From: Smittium mucronatum
Lineage: Eukaryota; Kickxellomycota; Harpellomycetes; Harpellales; Legeriomycetaceae
Direction: 5' to 3'
Assembly: GCA_001953115.1 (NCBI GenBank)
Contig: LSSL01004865.1
Coordinates: forward strand, 1-21,871
Length of the DNA stretch: 21,871 nt
Part shown: positions 20,154-21,871 of the stretch, piece by piece
How positions within the stretch are numbered: position 1 is the first letter of the stretch
Layout: every line of letters starts with the position of its first letter
Position numbers and translations under genes: made by a program
The notes under the pieces: model-generated
The model's input: only the letters and a program-made list of their open reading frames with translations
Told to the model about the DNA's origin: nothing
The model's database searches: none

Positions 20154-20941
20154 TTATTTGTGAGAATGACTGATTAGCCATTTAAGAGTAATGTCGATAT
20201 TGGTTTGATTTTTGGCAGAGATGGAGTAGCAAGCCAAGTCCCGGTTAGTAACATTTTTCAAATTTCTAAAAAAAAAGGGGGGAGAAGGGAGTTTAACGGA
20301 GATATTAAAAAAAGAGGTAGAGGGGGATGTACTTACAAGGCCTCAATGAGTTCTTCGACGGTTAGAGATTCTTCAAGATCGTTTTTGTTTCCAAGGACAA
20401 GAACGGGAATAGTAGACAATAAAGGTTTCTCCAACAAACTCCATAGCTCGGCCCTTGCTTGATCCAGCTTGGCCTGATCAGCAGAATCAACGACAAAACT
20501 GAAAAGAATAATACAAAAATGCAGATATATAAAGGTTAAAAAAAAGAGGAGATAGTAGGAGAGGAGACTTACACAATAGCATTGACACCTCGGCAGTACC
20601 GTTCCCACATACTTCTAAAGCGAGGTTGGCCACCAATATCCCATAGTTTCATGGTGACATTGCCTTTAGTGACTTTTCTCATATTGAAGCCGACAGTGGG
20701 AATCATATCCTCAGTGAATTGACCAGACTAAAAGACGAAAAAGCGAAAAGAAAAGAATTAAAAGTGGGGAGAATAATAGTAACTTGTAAAAAAAAGGAGT
20801 GAGATTTGGCAGACTTACAGCAATGACGTTGACTAGAGTGGTTTTGCCGGAATTCTGGAGACCAACAAGAGTAAGCTCCATCTCCTCAGTCCAAAACAGA
20901 CTCCTTAGCCAATCCAACAAGGATTTTAATATAGAGCTCAT
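20154..20941 (-). CDS. ARL8: ARL8-type ADP-ribosylation factor-like GTPase, four exons, 183 aa
   Basis: A small Arf-family GTPase; in animals ARL8 sits on lysosomes and couples them to kinesin transport and tethering, while fungal roles are less defined. Exons on the minus strand are 20,819-20,941 (41 codons), 20,573-20,727, 20,337-20,498 and 20,154-20,265 with stop TAA. Introns are 91, 74 and 71 nt, all GTAAGT donors with TAG or CAG acceptors. Spliced length is 552 nt with the frame kept throughout. Motifs are G1 GLQNSGKTT (27-35), switch Thr52 in IPTVGFNM, G3 WDIGGQ (70-75), G4 NKND (130-133) and G5 SAK (163-165). [12 protein letters not shown] and [18 protein letters not shown] are ARL8 signatures that separate it from ARF1 and other ARLs. 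The N-terminal helix [16 protein letters not shown] is amphipathic and lacks the Gly2 of myristoylated Arfs, as in ARL8. Length matches human ARL8B (186 aa). Position 2 is Ser. It is co-directional with the downstream secreted-protein gene. Confidence 0.96.
20266..20336 (-). other. ARL8 intron 3 (71 nt)
   Basis: GTAAGT donor after GAGGCCTT and an acceptor of nine T then AG. Phase 2: TT joined to A makes Leu147. It is very pyrimidine-rich on the sense strand. Confidence 0.95.
20499..20572 (-). other. ARL8 intron 2 (74 nt)
   Basis: GTAAGT donor and TTTTCAG acceptor. Phase 2: GT joined to T makes Val93 in NAIVFVVD. CCTACTATC inside may serve as the branch region. Confidence 0.95.
20728..20818 (-). 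other. ARL8 intron 1 (91 nt)
   Basis: GTAAGT donor after GTCATTGCT and CTTTTAG acceptor before TCTGGTCAATTC. Phase 0, joining NVIA to SGQF as in other ARL8 proteins. Confidence 0.95.
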
Positions 20942-21240
20942 ACCATAAATATATTAGAAAAAGGAGAGGGTTCAATTGAGAAAGACGAAAGAGAAATAGT
21001 TGAAAAAAAGGATCAGCAAAGAATCGCAGTAACTGGAGGAGTAAGAGGGAGGAAAACACAGAGATATTTGGGTAGTCAAGGGGGAGAAAGGGAGAGAGGG
21101 AGAAGGTTGGGGAAGAGGGAAAGATATGGAGGGATTATGTGATATATGAAATGGGGGAAAAACTCAGAAATAGGGGGCGGAGAGAACAGCGGCAGAAAAG
21201 TACCCAGAACGCAAACTATTGCCTGAAAATCCTTTTAAGG
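20942..21240 (-). promoter_or_regulatory. ARL8 5' flank: pyrimidine-rich on the sense strand
   Basis: There is no open gene here. The plus strand is GA-rich (runs such as GGGAGAGAGGGAGAAGG near 21,090), so the ARL8 sense strand is a long CT-rich tract of the kind often found in fungal promoters and 5' leaders. A TATATTTATGG word lies immediately before the ATG and is too close to act as a TATA box. The G-runs on the plus strand at 21,080-21,116 come near to a G-quadruplex motif. Confidence 0.45.
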
Positions 21241-21871
21241 AACAATTATTTAATTAAATGCAAAAACGAAATTATAGTTTTGAATTACAAATAATTGAGA
21301 GAAACTTCGTGTATTCAGCACGAGGCTATTGGCTGAAGCGAATCAATAAACAACTTCATCTTGTCAAACAAGTCACTAATCGGGTCTGTGATTGGTGGAT
21401 CTTTCTGTTGCAGCACCATCATTTGCGGTTTGGGCAGCAATGCCGTGTGATTGGTCAGTGGCCAGCTAGTTAGTCGCAGAAAATCAACGGAGACATGAGA
21501 CCTCAAGGAATTAGGCGAATATTTGCAGCCAGTTGATGTTGCGGGTGATGGAGCATCCAGCCACTCAGATCTGAGCTAGCGAGCATACACAGATCGGCTC
21601 TTTTGCCCGAAAGTGCGAGAAAGAATGCCGACGGTTTCTTTTGCCAGATAGGCTTATCTGAACGCCCGAATCCGGCGGCACTGTTTTTGTTGCTCTGCCA
21701 GTGCGCTTCTTCGGCTGTGATTGGTTTGATATTGCCACAGACTAAGTCCGCCGGTAGATATAAGAGTTCCCGAAAAAGCAAACTCCTTATAGCTCCATCG
21801 GGACATTCCAGGACCCAAATCCAGCTCTGCTGTTTGGGCAGCCATTCCGGCGCTCTTAATACGCAGCCAAT
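21241..21871. promoter_or_regulatory. GC-richer region with clustered CCAAT boxes and opposing TATA-like elements
   Basis: ATTGG (CCAAT on the minus strand) occurs at 21,328, 21,391, 21,450 and 21,720, and CCAAT on the plus strand at 21,867-21,871. Three of them share TGTGATTGGT (21,387, 21,446, 21,716), whose reverse complement fits the NF-Y/HAP consensus. A plus-strand TATAAGAG at 21,759-21,766 lies 35 bp after the last of these, as in a CCAAT-TATA core promoter. A minus-strand TATAAGGA lies at 21,784-21,791. No conserved protein is visible; a 63-aa minus-strand frame from ATG 21,845 resembles nothing I know. It is probably promoter DNA for ARL8, for a gene beyond the right edge, or both. 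Confidence 0.45.

Noticed and set aside
19834..20181. 115-codon minus-strand frame beginning MANQSFS
   Set aside because: Its first bases are the out-of-frame end of the ARL8 last exon (the true frame reads [10 protein letters not shown] then stop). The rest is low-complexity 3' untranslated sequence.

Overview
The window is nuclear DNA from a eukaryote, most likely a fungus. Two conserved genes are split by short spliceosomal introns of 71-115 nt. All four introns have perfect GTAAGT donors and pyrimidine-rich YAG acceptors. Intergenic DNA is extremely AT-rich and the exons are about 40-45% GC by eye. I cannot fix the lineage. Very low intergenic GC, short introns and an ARL8-type GTPase (absent from budding yeast) fit an AT-rich filamentous or early-diverging fungus, but that is inference.

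Layout. Positions 1 to about 13,700 form a gene-free, AT-rich block, roughly 13-30% GC in the lines I sampled, full of homopolymer runs, AT/AAT microsatellites and stop codons. The only coding-like trace in it is a weak one at 2,053-2,320. At about 13,700 the composition changes abruptly, marked by a C-tract (G-quadruplex-capable on the minus strand). From there to about 16,250 lies a patchwork of eroded coding-like segments (14,590-15,104 and 15,674-15,922 on the plus strand), ending in a compound GATAAT-type tandem array. Positions 16,232-16,969 are the upstream region of the first intact gene.

Intact genes. NOG1 (plus strand, 16,970-19,043, two exons, 652 aa) is the nucleolar GTPase of 60S ribosome assembly. 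It converges on a small minus-strand gene (19,356-19,739) for an unrecognised, probably secreted protein of 127 aa with six cysteines in the mature part. Upstream of that, on the same strand, is an ARL8-type small GTPase (20,154-20,941, four exons, 183 aa). The right edge (21,240-21,871) is more GC-rich. It carries several CCAAT boxes and opposing TATA-like elements, so it looks like promoter DNA for ARL8 and/or a gene beyond the window.

The three genes do not form a pathway: ribosome biogenesis, a secreted or cell-surface product, and lysosome/vacuole-related trafficking. I found no CRISPR array, operon, rRNA, tRNA or intact mobile element. The best leads for something undescribed are the large AT-rich gene-free block (RIP-type decay island or regional centromere candidate), the eroded coding relics beside it, the cysteine-rich secreted protein and the CCAAT cluster at the right edge. 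None is demonstrated as a new system.
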